In this document: positions 46,410 through 55,600 of the stretch, one piece after another | Position numbering within the stretch: position 1 is the stretch's first letter | How the letters are laid out: each line of letters opens with the position of its first letter | Source of the DNA: Shewanella indica | GTDB lineage: Bacteria; Pseudomonadota; Gammaproteobacteria; Enterobacterales; Shewanellaceae | Assembly (NCBI RefSeq): GCF_002836975.1 | Contig: NZ_NIJK01000027.1 | Coordinates: forward strand, 62,001-126,000 | Length of the DNA stretch: 64,000 nucleotides | Reading direction: 5' to 3' | Position numbers and translations under genes: made by a program | Notes under the pieces: model-generated | The model's input: only the letters and a program-made list of their open reading frames with translations | Database searches by the model: none | Told to the model about the DNA's origin: nothing

Positions 46410-48581
46410 CTAACGGGGTAGCTCACTCAGCTCAAGTAAGGGCCTGGGTTTGCCTATGGCGTAACCTTGAGCATAATCCACCCCCAGATCCCGCAGTTTC
46501 GCCACTATTGCCTCGGTTTCCACAAACTCGGCAATAGTTTGAAACGCCATCTGCCTCCCCAACTGGCACATGGCGGCAATGATCGCCTGATCCGCCTTGT
46601 CTTCACAGAGATTGACCACAAACTGGCCGTCAATCTTCACATAATCCACCGCCAACTGTTTAAGGTAGGCAAAAGAGGAAAAGCCGGCGCCAAAGTCATC
46701 CATCGCCAGCTTACAACCCAAAGGTTTGAGCAGTTCAATCAACCTATGAGCCTGCTCGAGCTGACTGAGAACCGAAGTTTCGGTGATTTCGATACACAGC
46801 TTATCGACCAACTCGGGCTCGGCCAGCAGACGCATCTCAAGCCAGTCCATAAACTCCTCATCCTCAAGCGAGGACGCCGAAAGGTTCAGCGACACCAAAG
46901 ACAGGGACTGCCACAACTCAAGATGCCGATTGCCCCAAAGCAGCAGATGATCTATCACCCAGCGATCCACTCTGGACGCCAGGTTATAACGCTCTGCCGC
47001 CGGCAGAAATATCGCCGGTGACAGCATCTCTCCCTCCTCCTGATACATACGCAGCAAGATCTCCAGATGCATACCGCTATCTGTAGCCTCCAGCGGGCGG
47101 ATCTCCTGAAAATAGAGCTCAAATTTGTCGTTGGCCAGGGCTCCCAGGACATCGACCGAGGCGGTCATTTCGCTGTAGAGCCGCTTGAGGCGGGGATCGC
47201 TGCTGTCGTAGAGTAACCAGCCATTGCGCCCCTGCTCCTTGGCCAGCCGGCAAGCGGCATCGGCCTGGCCCATAACGGTATAGATGTCCTGCGCCAATGG
47301 TTCCAACTGGGCTATGCCTATGCTGGCCGAGACCCCATGTTTGCGGTTTTCCCAGTTGAATTCATGATTAAACAGCTGCTGACAGATACGCTCAGCGATA
47401 TGTTTGGCCGACTCTGGGTTACAAAAATGCATCAGGATCCCGAACTCATCGCCGCCGAGCCTGGCCACCACATCCCCCTTGCGCACCAGCTGCTTGAGCC
47501 GCTGCGCCACCTGACACAAGAGCCTGTCACCCGCGATATGCCCGCTGACATTGTTGATCACCCGAAACTGATCCAGATCCACAAAGGCAATACACACAGG
47601 AGGAGCCTGTTCCTCGCCGAGCACTTTGGCCAGCAAGGCTTCGAAATGCACCCGATTGGGCAGGCCGGTCAAAGCATCATAATTGGCATGGAATGACAGC
47701 TCGCTGGCCAATCTGTGGCGTTCACTGACATCTTCAGCCATCAACACCAGGGTACGCTTATCAGCCTTGCTACGACTGATACTTAGCTTTTGCCAGGAGA
47801 GCTCCTGTCCATGCTGAAAACCAACCTCACACCAGGCCTGATTCAATACCCCATCGCGCACCACGGCCAGGGTATCGAGCAAAATGCCCTTGTCATCCTC
47901 ACGCACCAAGGTCAGCAGATCCTGGCTATCAGCGGCTACCAGTGTCTGTTTGGCTATCCGGTTCATCATGGTCAGTTGGTTGCTGCTATCCAACTGCCCG
48001 CAAGCCAGGGGTAACTGCTGAAACAACTCCTGATACTTGCGCTCACTGGCCAGCAGCGCCAATGCGATACGGGTCAGTTCCATCGCCGAGCCTATCATGG
48101 CGGCCGCATGGCTAAGCTCATTGACAAAGTCCTCCTGCCAGCGCTTTTCACCACCGCATTGCAAGGCACCGACGGCGATATGGGTCTCCCCCAGATGCAG
48201 TGGCGGCAGCACCAGCAGGCTACGTACCTGCCACTGGCGTAAAAAACGTTTCTCTTCCTGAGCTTCCTTGGGAAGCTCTTCAATACTGTCCAGGGTCAGG
48301 AGTTTGGGATGGCGTAACAGATTGCGAAAAAAAGGCATGTTCCCCAACCCCCACTCTCGGGTGGCTTGCAGAGTATTGAATTGGGGTTTGAGGTAGAGAT
48401 TACGGGTCTTGAGCCGCCCGGGAGCCTTTCCGGCCGCCAGCACAAATACCCCGTCACAATCCAGTTGCCGGGTGATGATCTCCAGGGCGCGATCAACATT
48501 CTGCTCCAGGGTGATCAACGGAGAATCGCTGAAGACATCCACCAGGGCATGTTGCAATTGATTGGCTAGACTCACGGACAT
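46410..48581 (-). CDS. GAF-PAS-GGDEF-EAL c-di-GMP turnover protein
   Basis: A 723-residue cytosolic signalling protein: GAF-like sensor (residues about 10-175), PAS-like domain (185-290), GGDEF (about 300-455) and EAL (470-715). The GGDEF motif is intact (RLGGDEFG). The EAL domain has EIL in place of EAL, but the metal and catalytic residues appear present (LNLSASS, EITET, MDDFGAGFS, VKIDGQFV, IAEFVE, AQGYAIGKP). A phosphodiesterase output is therefore plausible and the cyclase may be active or regulatory. There are no membrane segments. It lies between hrpB and thpR, where E. coli has no gene of this type. Confidence 0.88.
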   Translation of the reverse strand: MSVSLANQLQHALVDVFSDSPLITLEQNVDRALEIITRQLDCDGVFVLAAGKAPGRLKTRNLYLKPQFNTLQATREWGLGNMPFFRNLLRHPKLLTLDSIEELPKEAQEEKRFLRQWQVRSLLVLPPLHLGETHIAVGALQCGGEKRWQEDFVNELSHAAAMIGSAMELTRIALALLASERKYQELFQQLPLACGQLDSSNQLTMMNRIAKQTLVAADSQDLLTLVREDDKGILLDTLAVVRDGVLNQAWCEVGFQHGQELSWQKLSISRSKADKRTLVLMAEDVSERHRLASELSFHANYDALTGLPNRVHFEALLAKVLGEEQAPPVCIAFVDLDQFRVINNVSGHIAGDRLLCQVAQRLKQLVRKGDVVARLGGDEFGILMHFCNPESAKHIAERICQQLFNHEFNWENRKHGVSASIGIAQLEPLAQDIYTVMGQADAACRLAKEQGRNGWLLYDSSDPRLKRLYSEMTASVDVLGALANDKFELYFQEIRPLEATDSGMHLEILLRMYQEEGEMLSPAIFLPAAERYNLASRVDRWVIDHLLLWGNRHLELWQSLSLVSLNLSASSLEDEEFMDWLEMRLLAEPELVDKLCIEITETSVLSQLEQAHRLIELLKPLGCKLAMDDFGAGFSSFAYLKQLAVDYVKIDGQFVVNLCEDKADQAIIAAMCQLGRQMAFQTIAEFVETEAIVAKLRDLGVDYAQGYAIGKPRPLLELSELPR

Positions 48582-48737
48582 AATGGGGTCATTTCCTTAC
48601 GACTGTTCCTGAACTGAAGAATCCATCTGATACCATTATGCTTCCATTTTAACGCAGTGAGTCAACTCTCATGCAAAATGGTATAAGCCACAGTATAGGT
48701 CAAGAGTATAAGCCAAGGCCTTAACCGGAAACGAAAA

Positions 48738-49286
48738 ATGAGCCCAATTACGCGTAAAAGACTATTTCTCGGATTCTCGCCAGCCGCGGCAGAAAGAGCA
48801 AGCTTGCTGAAGTTACAGCAGGCTTGTGAACAAGCTTATGAACCGTCAGCCCCAGGTCTCAAGAAAGTGACTGAGGCCAATCTGCATCTCACCCTGGCGT
48901 TTCTCGGCCAGGTGACGGCAGAACAGCTCGGGGATTTACTCGCAGCCATTCCCGGCTTGCCCTTGAAACGCTTTCGGTTGCGGCTCGAGCATCTCTGTTT
49001 CTGGCCCGGGCCGAAAATACTCTGCCTGGCCGGCATAGCCGAAGATCCAGCGTTAATGGCGCTCGCCAAGGCGGCGCAACAACTGGCAACAAATCTTGAG
49101 CTGCATAGCAGCGAATATGATTACCGCCCCCATATCACCTTGATGCGAAGGGCCAACAACCTACCGGAACTCGAAGATGTTCCAACGCTCAATTTAACGC
49201 CAAGCGAGCTGCAACTCTACGAGTCTTTGAGTACTCCAACCGGCGTCGAGTACCAGATATTGGCCAGCTGGCCGTTAAGCGGCTGA
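48738..49286 (+). CDS. thpR: RNA 2',3'-cyclic phosphodiesterase ThpR (LigT)
   Basis: A 182-residue 2H phosphoesterase that opens 2',3'-cyclic phosphates on RNA. The two catalytic HxTx motifs are HLTLAFLG (about residue 50) and HITLMRR (about 132). The N-terminus RLFLGFSPAAAERASL is typical. E. coli has thpR between hrpB and sfsA, as here with a few insertions. It is divergent from the GGDEF/EAL gene and ends two bases before a convergent GNAT gene. Confidence 0.92.
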   Translation: MSPITRKRLFLGFSPAAAERASLLKLQQACEQAYEPSAPGLKKVTEANLHLTLAFLGQVTAEQLGDLLAAIPGLPLKRFRLRLEHLCFWPGPKILCLAGIAEDPALMALAKAAQQLATNLELHSSEYDYRPHITLMRRANNLPELEDVPTLNLTPSELQLYESLSTPTGVEYQILASWPLSG

Positions 49287-49287
49287 A

Positions 49288-49746
49288 TCACTTAAGCGCC
49301 TTGTGCATCACCACGCAGTCGAGCACTATGCCTCTTGGGGAGTGATATTGGCTTATCCCCTCACCGCAAAAGCCACAACTGCGATAGAAGTCGGCGGCAT
49401 TGAGGGTAGACTCCAGCGTCAGCACGGTCACGCCTCTTTCACGCGCCAAAGACTCGAGATAAGCGAGTAAGTCGCGCCCAAGCCCTTGGCCCATGGCTTG
49501 TGGATGCACGAACAGGGCTTCAATTCGGTCGTTATCCAGCATGCCGGTCGCCAGTATTTTTCCCTGATGTTCGATGAGATAAAAGTCTCTCTCCACCATG
49601 GTGATAAAGACAGAGGGCATCTCGCCTTGGGTCCAAATTCTGAGCTCTGCCTTTGTGTAAACCTCCTGGCAACCGGCCTGAATCGCCAGATTACGGATAT
49701 CCCAGGCAGCTTGTGCGTCTTCCTTTCTTGCCTTGCGTAACTTCAT
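49288..49746 (-). CDS. GNAT family N-acetyltransferase
   Basis: A 152-residue acetyltransferase with the acetyl-CoA-binding stretch VHPQAMGQGLGRDLLAYLESLARERG (about residues 81-106) and the later FYRSCGFCGEG. It starts within the first strand (MKLRKARKEDAQAAWDIRNLAI) as usual. The acceptor is unknown. Possibly co-transcribed with nothing; a terminator of the upstream peptidase gene separates them. Confidence 0.85.
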   Translation of the reverse strand: MKLRKARKEDAQAAWDIRNLAIQAGCQEVYTKAELRIWTQGEMPSVFITMVERDFYLIEHQGKILATGMLDNDRIEALFVHPQAMGQGLGRDLLAYLESLARERGVTVLTLESTLNAADFYRSCGFCGEGISQYHSPRGIVLDCVVMHKALK

Positions 49747-49786
49747 CCTGCACTTCCCTTCGTTGAAAAATAGCGATACACAGGCA

Positions 49787-49812
49787 TTAAAAAGCCGCCC
49801 TGTGGGCGGCTT
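49787..49812 (-). terminator. Intrinsic terminator of the M17 aminopeptidase gene
   Basis: On the minus strand: AAGCCGCCC, 3-base loop, GGGCGGCTT, then TTTAATG. It lies 26 bases beyond the peptidase stop. Confidence 0.78.
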
Positions 49813-49837
49813 GGTTTGGGCGTTAATTCCCTATGAC

Positions 49838-51115
49838 TCAGTCCGCCAGCAGTTCGGCTATGGTCAACATACCATGAGTCGTGGCGCCTGCAGCCCAAAG
49901 AGCCGAAGCATTGTCTTCAAATGCGGCGGCCAGATCGATATGCAGCCAATCGACACCTTCATTGACAAAACGCCACAGGAAACCAGCGGCATTGGAAGCG
50001 CCACCGGCGCCGCCACCTTTTACCGGGCGGCTGTTGGCGGTATCGGCATAGGCAGAAGGACACATCTCTTTATGCCAAGGCTCCAGCGGCAAAGGCCAAA
50101 CATTTTCGGCCACTAGAGCCGCCTTTTGCTGCGTCAACGCCAGCAGTGGCTGACTGGGGGAGAAGATGGCGTTATAGTTGCGGCCAACGGCCATCACGGC
50201 GGCGCCGGTCAGGGTGGCGGCATCGATAACCCGAGTCGCACCGCTGGCGCAGGCGGCCTGCAGACCATCGGCCAGCACCAAGCGCCCCTCGGCATCGGTA
50301 TTGACCACTTCAACCGTGGTGCCGTTCTTGTAGGTCAGTATGTCTCCCAGCTTATAGGCACGACCACTGATCAGGTTCTCGGCGCAGCAGAGGTAGAGTT
50401 TAACCCGCTTGTCGAGACCGTTCTGAATCGCCAGCCCCAGCGCCGCAGCAACCGTTGCCGCGCCGCCCATATCGGCCTTCATGCCCAGCATGCCTTCGGA
50501 AGCCTTGATGCTGTATCCGCCTGAGTCAAAGGTGATCCCTTTACCTACCAACGCGACGGACACGGGAGCATCTTCCCCCAGAGGGTTGAAGTCCAGTTCC
50601 AGCAACGCTGGTGGCCTTTCGCTGCCGCGGCCAACCGCATGAATGCCTATCCACTGCTCCTGCAGCAAGGCTTCTCCTTCAACTATCCGGTAGCTGACCT
50701 TGTCACCGCCGAGCTCGGCCAGCCAATTGGCCGCCTGCTGCGCCAGTTTCAGAGGTGGCAGGTTTTCCGGTGTTTCATTAATAAGACTGCGGGCAAACGA
50801 TGCGCTGTAAGCCCTGCTGGTCAGCGCACCCTTGAGCGCCTCATCACCGGCCCACTGGATCTCATGGCCGCCTTTGGCGGTGACAAAGCCCTGGGCAAAG
50901 GCCCATTGACTGTTGAGATCCCAACCCTCTCCCACCAAAGAAACCTGATTGATCCCCTGGTTACGCAGCTTACGGGCGGCCATCTGGATTTGTCGCAGGG
51001 CATCGTTTCCCTGCAGGTGGATCTGAGCCTGCTCAGCATTGTAGGTTACATCGGCCTTGCCCCAATGGGCCGCTGGGGCTTCATGGGTCAGCGCTATCTT
51101 CATGGATTGACTCAT
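49838..51115 (-). CDS. M17 leucyl aminopeptidase family protein (PepA/PepB-like)
   Basis: A cytosolic zinc/manganese aminopeptidase of 425 residues. The catalytic C-terminal domain has GKGITFDSGGYSIKASEGMLGMKADMGGAA (metal-binding Lys and Asp), the family signature NTDAEGRLVLADGL, and AATLTGAA. The N-terminal domain is shorter than in PepA and closer to PepB. The ATG at 51115 follows AAGGAAT; the frame extends to 51181 without a ribosome site. Substrate range is not readable. Confidence 0.9.
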   Translation of the reverse strand: MSQSMKIALTHEAPAAHWGKADVTYNAEQAQIHLQGNDALRQIQMAARKLRNQGINQVSLVGEGWDLNSQWAFAQGFVTAKGGHEIQWAGDEALKGALTSRAYSASFARSLINETPENLPPLKLAQQAANWLAELGGDKVSYRIVEGEALLQEQWIGIHAVGRGSERPPALLELDFNPLGEDAPVSVALVGKGITFDSGGYSIKASEGMLGMKADMGGAATVAAALGLAIQNGLDKRVKLYLCCAENLISGRAYKLGDILTYKNGTTVEVVNTDAEGRLVLADGLQAACASGATRVIDAATLTGAAVMAVGRNYNAIFSPSQPLLALTQQKAALVAENVWPLPLEPWHKEMCPSAYADTANSRPVKGGGAGGASNAAGFLWRFVNEGVDWLHIDLAAAFEDNASALWAAGATTHGMLTIAELLAD

Positions 51116-51279
51116 TTCGATTCCTTCTTCTTTTATATGTAGTGAACGCAAGGCGCCACAATTGCGTCCAGTGTACTGCATTCCTGCCCGGCACTTGAAG
51201 CCCTGCGCCGAATGAGAATTGTTGCCAACTGTAAAGCCTGCTAGGCTTTGGAGTTTTCAGTCACTTCAGGGAGATGGGA

Positions 51280-51984
51280 ATGGAGTTTATCCCACCACTG
51301 CAATCCGGCATTTTGATCCAAAGGTATAAACGCTTTCTGGCCGATGTCAGGCTGGATGATGGCACTGAGATTACCCTGCACTGCCCCAATACGGGTTCAA
51401 TGAAGAACTGCCAGTTCCCCGGCGAGCGGGTTTGGTTCTCCTGTTCGGACAATCCCAAGCGTAAGTACGCCCACACCTGGGAACTGATGCAAACCCCTGG
51501 AGGCGACCTGATTGGAGTCAACACCGGCCGGGCCAATGCTCTGGTAGAGGAAGGGATCCAAACAGGTGTCATCAAGGAACTACAGGGATACCAAAACCTC
51601 AAGCGGGAAGTGAAATACGGTGATGAAAACAGCCGTATCGATATTTTTCTCAGCGAAGGGACAAAGGCCGATTGCTATATCGAAGTGAAGAACACCACAC
51701 TCTTGGAAGAAGGTCACGGTTACTTCCCTGATGCCGTCACCAGCCGCGGTCAGAAACACTTGCGGGAACTGATGTCCGTGGTAAAAAGTGGCCAACGAGG
51801 GGTATTGGTGTTTTTAGTGCAACATACCGGCATAAAAACCGTATCAGCGGCCCGTCATATAGATTCAAAATATGCTGATTTATTGAACGAAGCCATAGCG
51901 GCCGGAGTTGAAGTGCTGGCCTATGCCACAAGCCTTGCCCCAGAAGGCTTCAGGGTGGAATCAAGGCTCGAATTTATCCGCTGA
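51280..51984 (+). CDS. sfsA: DNA/RNA nuclease SfsA family (sugar fermentation stimulation protein)
   Basis: A 234-residue protein with the family landmarks [68 protein letters not shown]. An OB-like N-terminal part and a restriction-endonuclease-like core (D, then E-x-K in YIEVK) suggest nucleic acid cleavage or binding, as in the E. coli protein. GGGAG six bases before the ATG at 51280 favours it over the ATG at 51274. It precedes dksA, as in E. coli. Confidence 0.93.
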   Translation: MEFIPPLQSGILIQRYKRFLADVRLDDGTEITLHCPNTGSMKNCQFPGERVWFSCSDNPKRKYAHTWELMQTPGGDLIGVNTGRANALVEEGIQTGVIKELQGYQNLKREVKYGDENSRIDIFLSEGTKADCYIEVKNTTLLEEGHGYFPDAVTSRGQKHLRELMSVVKSGQRGVLVFLVQHTGIKTVSAARHIDSKYADLLNEAIAAGVEVLAYATSLAPEGFRVESRLEFIR

Positions 51985-52152
51985 ACCAGCTGTGAAAAGT
52001 GATAAAAAGTTGATTTAATCGGGTTTAGCAGACATATTCAAATAATTAGCAATAAGTAAATCGAAATATTTGCCTAGGTAGAGAGATTCTGATATAGATA
52101 GCGGCCGTTCATAAGAACGCCCTACGACGCAAATGGAAACAGGAGATGCGTT

Positions 52153-52596
52153 ATGCCTGAAGGCACTAAAAAACTTGGTGTACTCGCTATCGCTGGTGTA
52201 GACCCTTACCAGGAAAAACCCGGTGAGGAGTACATGAACTCGGAACAACTGAGTCACTTCAAAACCATTCTTGAAGCATGGAGGAATCAGTTGCGTCAAG
52301 AGGTGGATCGCACTCTTACCCATATGCAGGATGAAGCTGCAAACTTCCCGGACCCGGTGGACCGTGCCGCCCAGGAAGAAGAGTTCAGCCTCGAACTGCG
52401 CGCCCGCGACCGCGAACGTAAGTTGATCAAGAAGATCGAAAAGACACTGCAGAAAATTGAAGAAGATGACTTCGGTTTCTGCGAATCCTGCGGCGTTGAA
52501 ATCGGCATCCGTCGTCTGGAAGCCAGACCGACAGCCGATCTGTGTATCGACTGCAAAACGCTGGCAGAGATCAAAGAAAAACAGATGGCAGGTTAA
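52153..52596 (+). CDS. dksA: RNA polymerase-binding transcription factor DksA
   Basis: Acts with ppGpp at the RNA polymerase secondary channel in the stringent response. The 147-residue protein has a long coiled-coil (about 33-105) whose tip carries DPVDRA (Asp67, Asp70), and a C4 zinc finger with Cys110, Cys113, Cys131 and Cys134. AGGAG precedes the ATG. A perfect-stem terminator follows and separates it from gluQ. Confidence 0.97.
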   Translation: MPEGTKKLGVLAIAGVDPYQEKPGEEYMNSEQLSHFKTILEAWRNQLRQEVDRTLTHMQDEAANFPDPVDRAAQEEEFSLELRARDRERKLIKKIEKTLQKIEEDDFGFCESCGVEIGIRRLEARPTADLCIDCKTLAEIKEKQMAG

Positions 52597-52611
52597 TCTA
52601 ATCTGCCACAG

Positions 52612-52649
52612 CGCGGGGCCAAGTGTTACACTGGCCCCGCGATTTTTTT
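52612..52649 (+). terminator. Intrinsic terminator between dksA and gluQ
   Basis: CGCGGGGCCA (52612-52621) pairs perfectly with TGGCCCCGCG (52632-52641), followed by ATTTTTTT. It ends about 16 bases before the gluQ start, so gluQ expression from the dksA promoter would need read-through. A dksA-gluQ terminator is also known in Shigella/E. coli. Confidence 0.88.
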
Positions 52650-52664
52650 GTCACTCTGCCCTTG

Positions 52665-53534
52665 ATGAACAACACTTCCTACATAGGCCGTTTCGCCCCC
52701 TCGCCTTCTGGCTCTTTGCATTTTGGCTCTCTTGTTGCCGCCCTCGGCAGTTATCTACGCGCCCGCTCAAAACAAGGGCAGTGGTTACTGCGAATAGAAG
52801 ATATCGACCCCCCAAGAGAAGTCAGCGGCGCAGCCGATGACATAATGCACACTCTGGAAGCCTTTGGCTTACACTGGGATGGCGAAGTGCTGTACCAGAG
52901 CCAACGCCTGCAAGACTATCAACAACATATAGATGCCTTGCTGAAATCCAATCAGGCCTACTATTGCCAGTGCACCCGCAAACAGATCCAGCAAAGAGGT
53001 GGCGTTTACGACGGCCGCTGCCGGGAGTTGCAACTCAAGCAAGGTGCTATTCGCATTCGCAACCAATTGGCGGTTGCTCAGTTTATTGATGACCATCTGG
53101 GTAAAGTCTGTGTCGACCCGGCCTTCGCCGCAGAAGACTTTATTATCAAGCGCAGCGATGGCCTGTACGCCTATCAACTGGCGGTAGTGCTGGACGACGC
53201 CTTTCAGGGCATCACAGAAATCGTCCGCGGCGCCGATCTCTTGGAGGCCAGTTGCCGACAGATAAGCCTGTTTCGCCAATTCGGGTTTCAGGAACCGAGT
53301 TTTTTTCATCTGCCGCTGGCCAGCACCCAAACTGGACGCAAGCTCTCCAAGCAAAACCATGCCACGCCGGTGGATAAACGCCATCCACAGCCGGCGCTGC
53401 TGGCGGCACTTGAGTTTCTCGGCCAGGCCGCTGTCACCCCCCAAGCCGATGTGACTCAGATGTTGGCTCAGGCGGTGGCTCAGTTTGATCCGGACAGCAT
53501 TCCCAAACAGACAGAGATCCTCATCGGCCGCTGA
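52665..53534 (+). CDS. gluQ: Glutamyl-Q tRNA(Asp) synthetase
   Basis: Attaches glutamate to the queuosine base of tRNA(Asp). The 289-residue protein has the GluRS catalytic core without an anticodon-binding domain. The HIGH-like motif is SGSLHFGSL, the KMSKS-like motif is GRKLSKQNHA, and a zinc site includes CQCTRKQ and YDGRC. The start is taken at the ATG at 52665 (MNNTSYIGRFAPSPSG); no clear ribosome site precedes it because the dksA terminator ends there. Confidence 0.93.
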   Translation: MNNTSYIGRFAPSPSGSLHFGSLVAALGSYLRARSKQGQWLLRIEDIDPPREVSGAADDIMHTLEAFGLHWDGEVLYQSQRLQDYQQHIDALLKSNQAYYCQCTRKQIQQRGGVYDGRCRELQLKQGAIRIRNQLAVAQFIDDHLGKVCVDPAFAAEDFIIKRSDGLYAYQLAVVLDDAFQGITEIVRGADLLEASCRQISLFRQFGFQEPSFFHLPLASTQTGRKLSKQNHATPVDKRHPQPALLAALEFLGQAAVTPQADVTQMLAQAVAQFDPDSIPKQTEILIGR

Positions 53535-53614
53535 TATACTCATCGCCCGCTATTTGGTATATCATAGCCGCCAGTTTTTAACCCTTATTTTGCGTTAACG
53601 TTCCGAGGTGTCCC

Positions 53615-55033
53615 ATTTTTCGCCGTATCAGTCAGTTTTGTAAGCAGTTGTTTGACGATGGTCAGACAGCCAAGGCTCAACAAGAAGACAACACAGACAC
53701 AGGTTTGAGCCTGGAGGTTATCCCGCGCGATGGCCACAGCATTTCCCGCAGACAGATTAGCGAGAATGCGCTCAAGGTTTTGTACCGCCTGCATAAGTCT
53801 GGCTTTAACGCCTATCTGGTCGGTGGCGGCGTACGCGATCTGCTGCTTGGACTGGATCCAAAAGACTTTGACGTGGTCACCAATGCCACTCCGGAAGAGA
53901 TCAAGAAGCTGTTTCGCAACTGCCGCCTGGTTGGCCGTCGTTTCCGCCTGGCCCATATCGTCTTTGGCCGGGATGTTATCGAAGTGGCTACCTTTCGCGG
54001 CCACCACGGCAACAGCGAAGAGAAAATTTCCAAGGTCAATTCGGCCGGACGACTGCTGCGCGATAATGTGTATGGCGACATAGATGAAGACGCCGAGCGT
54101 CGCGACTTTACCGTCAACGCCCTCTATTACAATATTGCCGACTACTCCATTCGCAGCTATGGCGGCGGTATTCATGATCTTAAAGCCAGAAGCCTGCGAC
54201 TGATTGGCGATCCCGAGACCCGTTACCGGGAAGACCCGGTGCGTATGCTGCGAGCCGTGCGCTTTGCCACCAAACTGGGGATGTCCATCGATAAGCGCAC
54301 TGCGGCCCCGATCAAGAGCCTGGCTCCGCTGCTGAAAGATATTCCGGCGGCGCGTATGTATGAAGAAGTGCTCAAGCTGTTCTTCGCCGGTAAGGCGCTG
54401 AACAATTATCAGATGATGCGCGAATATCAGCTGTTTGCACCGATCTTCCCTCTGGTGGAAAGCCTGCTGCGGGACGATCCCAAGGGCCCGGCCGCCAGAC
54501 TGCTGAGCGAAATGATGCACAACACAGATGTGCGCGTCGGTGAAGACAAGCCTGTGACACCGGCCTTCTTCTATGCCGCGCTCCTTTGGTATCCGCTGCA
54601 AAACCGCGCCCAGGATATTGCCTTGGAGAGCGGTCTCAGCCCCTATGATGCCTTCTTTGCCGCCATGGGCGATGTACTTGAGCAGCAGTGCCGCTCGGTA
54701 AGCATTCCACGCCGCTTCAGCACTCCGGCACGGGATATCTGGCAGTTACAGATGCGCTTTGAACGCTCTCAAGGGGGCCGCGCCTTTAAACTGATGGAGC
54801 ATCCCAAGTTCCGCGCCGCCTACGATCTCTTGCTGCTCAGAGCCAATGCCGAAGGCGGTAATCTGGCCAAACAAGCCAGTTGGTGGCAACAGTTTGTCGA
54901 GTCTGATGATGATAAGAGACAACAACTGATACGCAGCGGCAACAAAACCGGCGGCAGCCGCAACCGTAATGCCAATCAGCGCCGGCGCCGCAAGCCACGT
55001 CGCCCAAGCGAAAAACCACAGGCGGCAGAGTAA
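53615..55033 (+). CDS. pcnB: Poly(A) polymerase I PcnB, probable AUU start
   Basis: Adds poly(A) tails to RNA and so promotes its decay. The nucleotidyltransferase head has LVGGGVRDLLLGLDPKDFDVVTNATPEEIKKLF with the catalytic acidic pair, then RRFRLAHI and RRDFTVNALYYN. The tail is basic (NRNANQRRRRKPRRPSEK). In-frame ATG is absent near the start. ATT at 53615 with GAGG six bases upstream gives an N-terminus IFRRISQFCKQLF that aligns with E. coli PcnB (MFTRVANFCRKVL), which itself starts at AUU. A TTG at 53648 is the conventional alternative. The predicted length is 472 residues. Confidence 0.92.
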   Translation: MFRRISQFCKQLFDDGQTAKAQQEDNTDTGLSLEVIPRDGHSISRRQISENALKVLYRLHKSGFNAYLVGGGVRDLLLGLDPKDFDVVTNATPEEIKKLFRNCRLVGRRFRLAHIVFGRDVIEVATFRGHHGNSEEKISKVNSAGRLLRDNVYGDIDEDAERRDFTVNALYYNIADYSIRSYGGGIHDLKARSLRLIGDPETRYREDPVRMLRAVRFATKLGMSIDKRTAAPIKSLAPLLKDIPAARMYEEVLKLFFAGKALNNYQMMREYQLFAPIFPLVESLLRDDPKGPAARLLSEMMHNTDVRVGEDKPVTPAFFYAALLWYPLQNRAQDIALESGLSPYDAFFAAMGDVLEQQCRSVSIPRRFSTPARDIWQLQMRFERSQGGRAFKLMEHPKFRAAYDLLLLRANAEGGNLAKQASWWQQFVESDDDKRQQLIRSGNKTGGSRNRNANQRRRRKPRRPSEKPQAAE

Positions 55034-55034
55034 G

Positions 55035-55523
55035 ATGACCGGAGTCTATGTGGCGCTGGGCGCCAACCTGGACTCTCCCGAGCGCCAGCTTGATAGTGCT
55101 TGCCTGGCGCTGCAACAGCTGGCGCTGCAAAACAGCTTTCGCGTTTCATCCTACTATCGCTCGGTTCCCATGGGCGATGTTCCCCAGCCAGACTATGTCA
55201 ATGCGGTGGCCTGTTTCGAGACCGAACTGGCGCCGCTGGAACTCCTTGACGCCTTGCAGGCAATCGAGTTGCAGCAAGGTCGACAACGCCTGGTGCGCTG
55301 GGGGCCCAGAACCCTGGATCTGGACCTGCTGCTCTACGGCGATCAGCAGATACAGACCCCAAGGCTCACTGTGCCGCACTACGGCATCAAGAGCCGTGAG
55401 TTTGTCCTCATTCCACTGGAAGAACTCAATCCTTCGCTGGTGTTGCCCTGCGGTACCGGCATAGCCACACTGATCACCGATGCCATGCGCCAATCGCTGC
55501 AATTGCTCCATCCCTCCGGCTGA
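55035..55523 (+). CDS. folK: 6-hydroxymethyl-dihydropterin pyrophosphokinase FolK
   Basis: Transfers pyrophosphate from ATP to 6-hydroxymethyl-7,8-dihydropterin in folate synthesis. The 162-residue protein has VYVALGANLDSPERQL, SSYYRSVPMGDVPQPDYVNAV, RWGPRTLDLDLLLYG (the family signature) and PHYGIKSREFVLIPLEEL. The start codon is one base after the pcnB stop, as in many gammaproteobacteria. Confidence 0.95.
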   Translation: MTGVYVALGANLDSPERQLDSACLALQQLALQNSFRVSSYYRSVPMGDVPQPDYVNAVACFETELAPLELLDALQAIELQQGRQRLVRWGPRTLDLDLLLYGDQQIQTPRLTVPHYGIKSREFVLIPLEELNPSLVLPCGTGIATLITDAMRQSLQLLHPSG

Positions 55524-55600
55524 GAAACTGAGCCGGATCGTTGCAGTCCAAAGCTTCATGGCATATAACACCACTTTACTCGGTTAATAAGAAGAGCATT

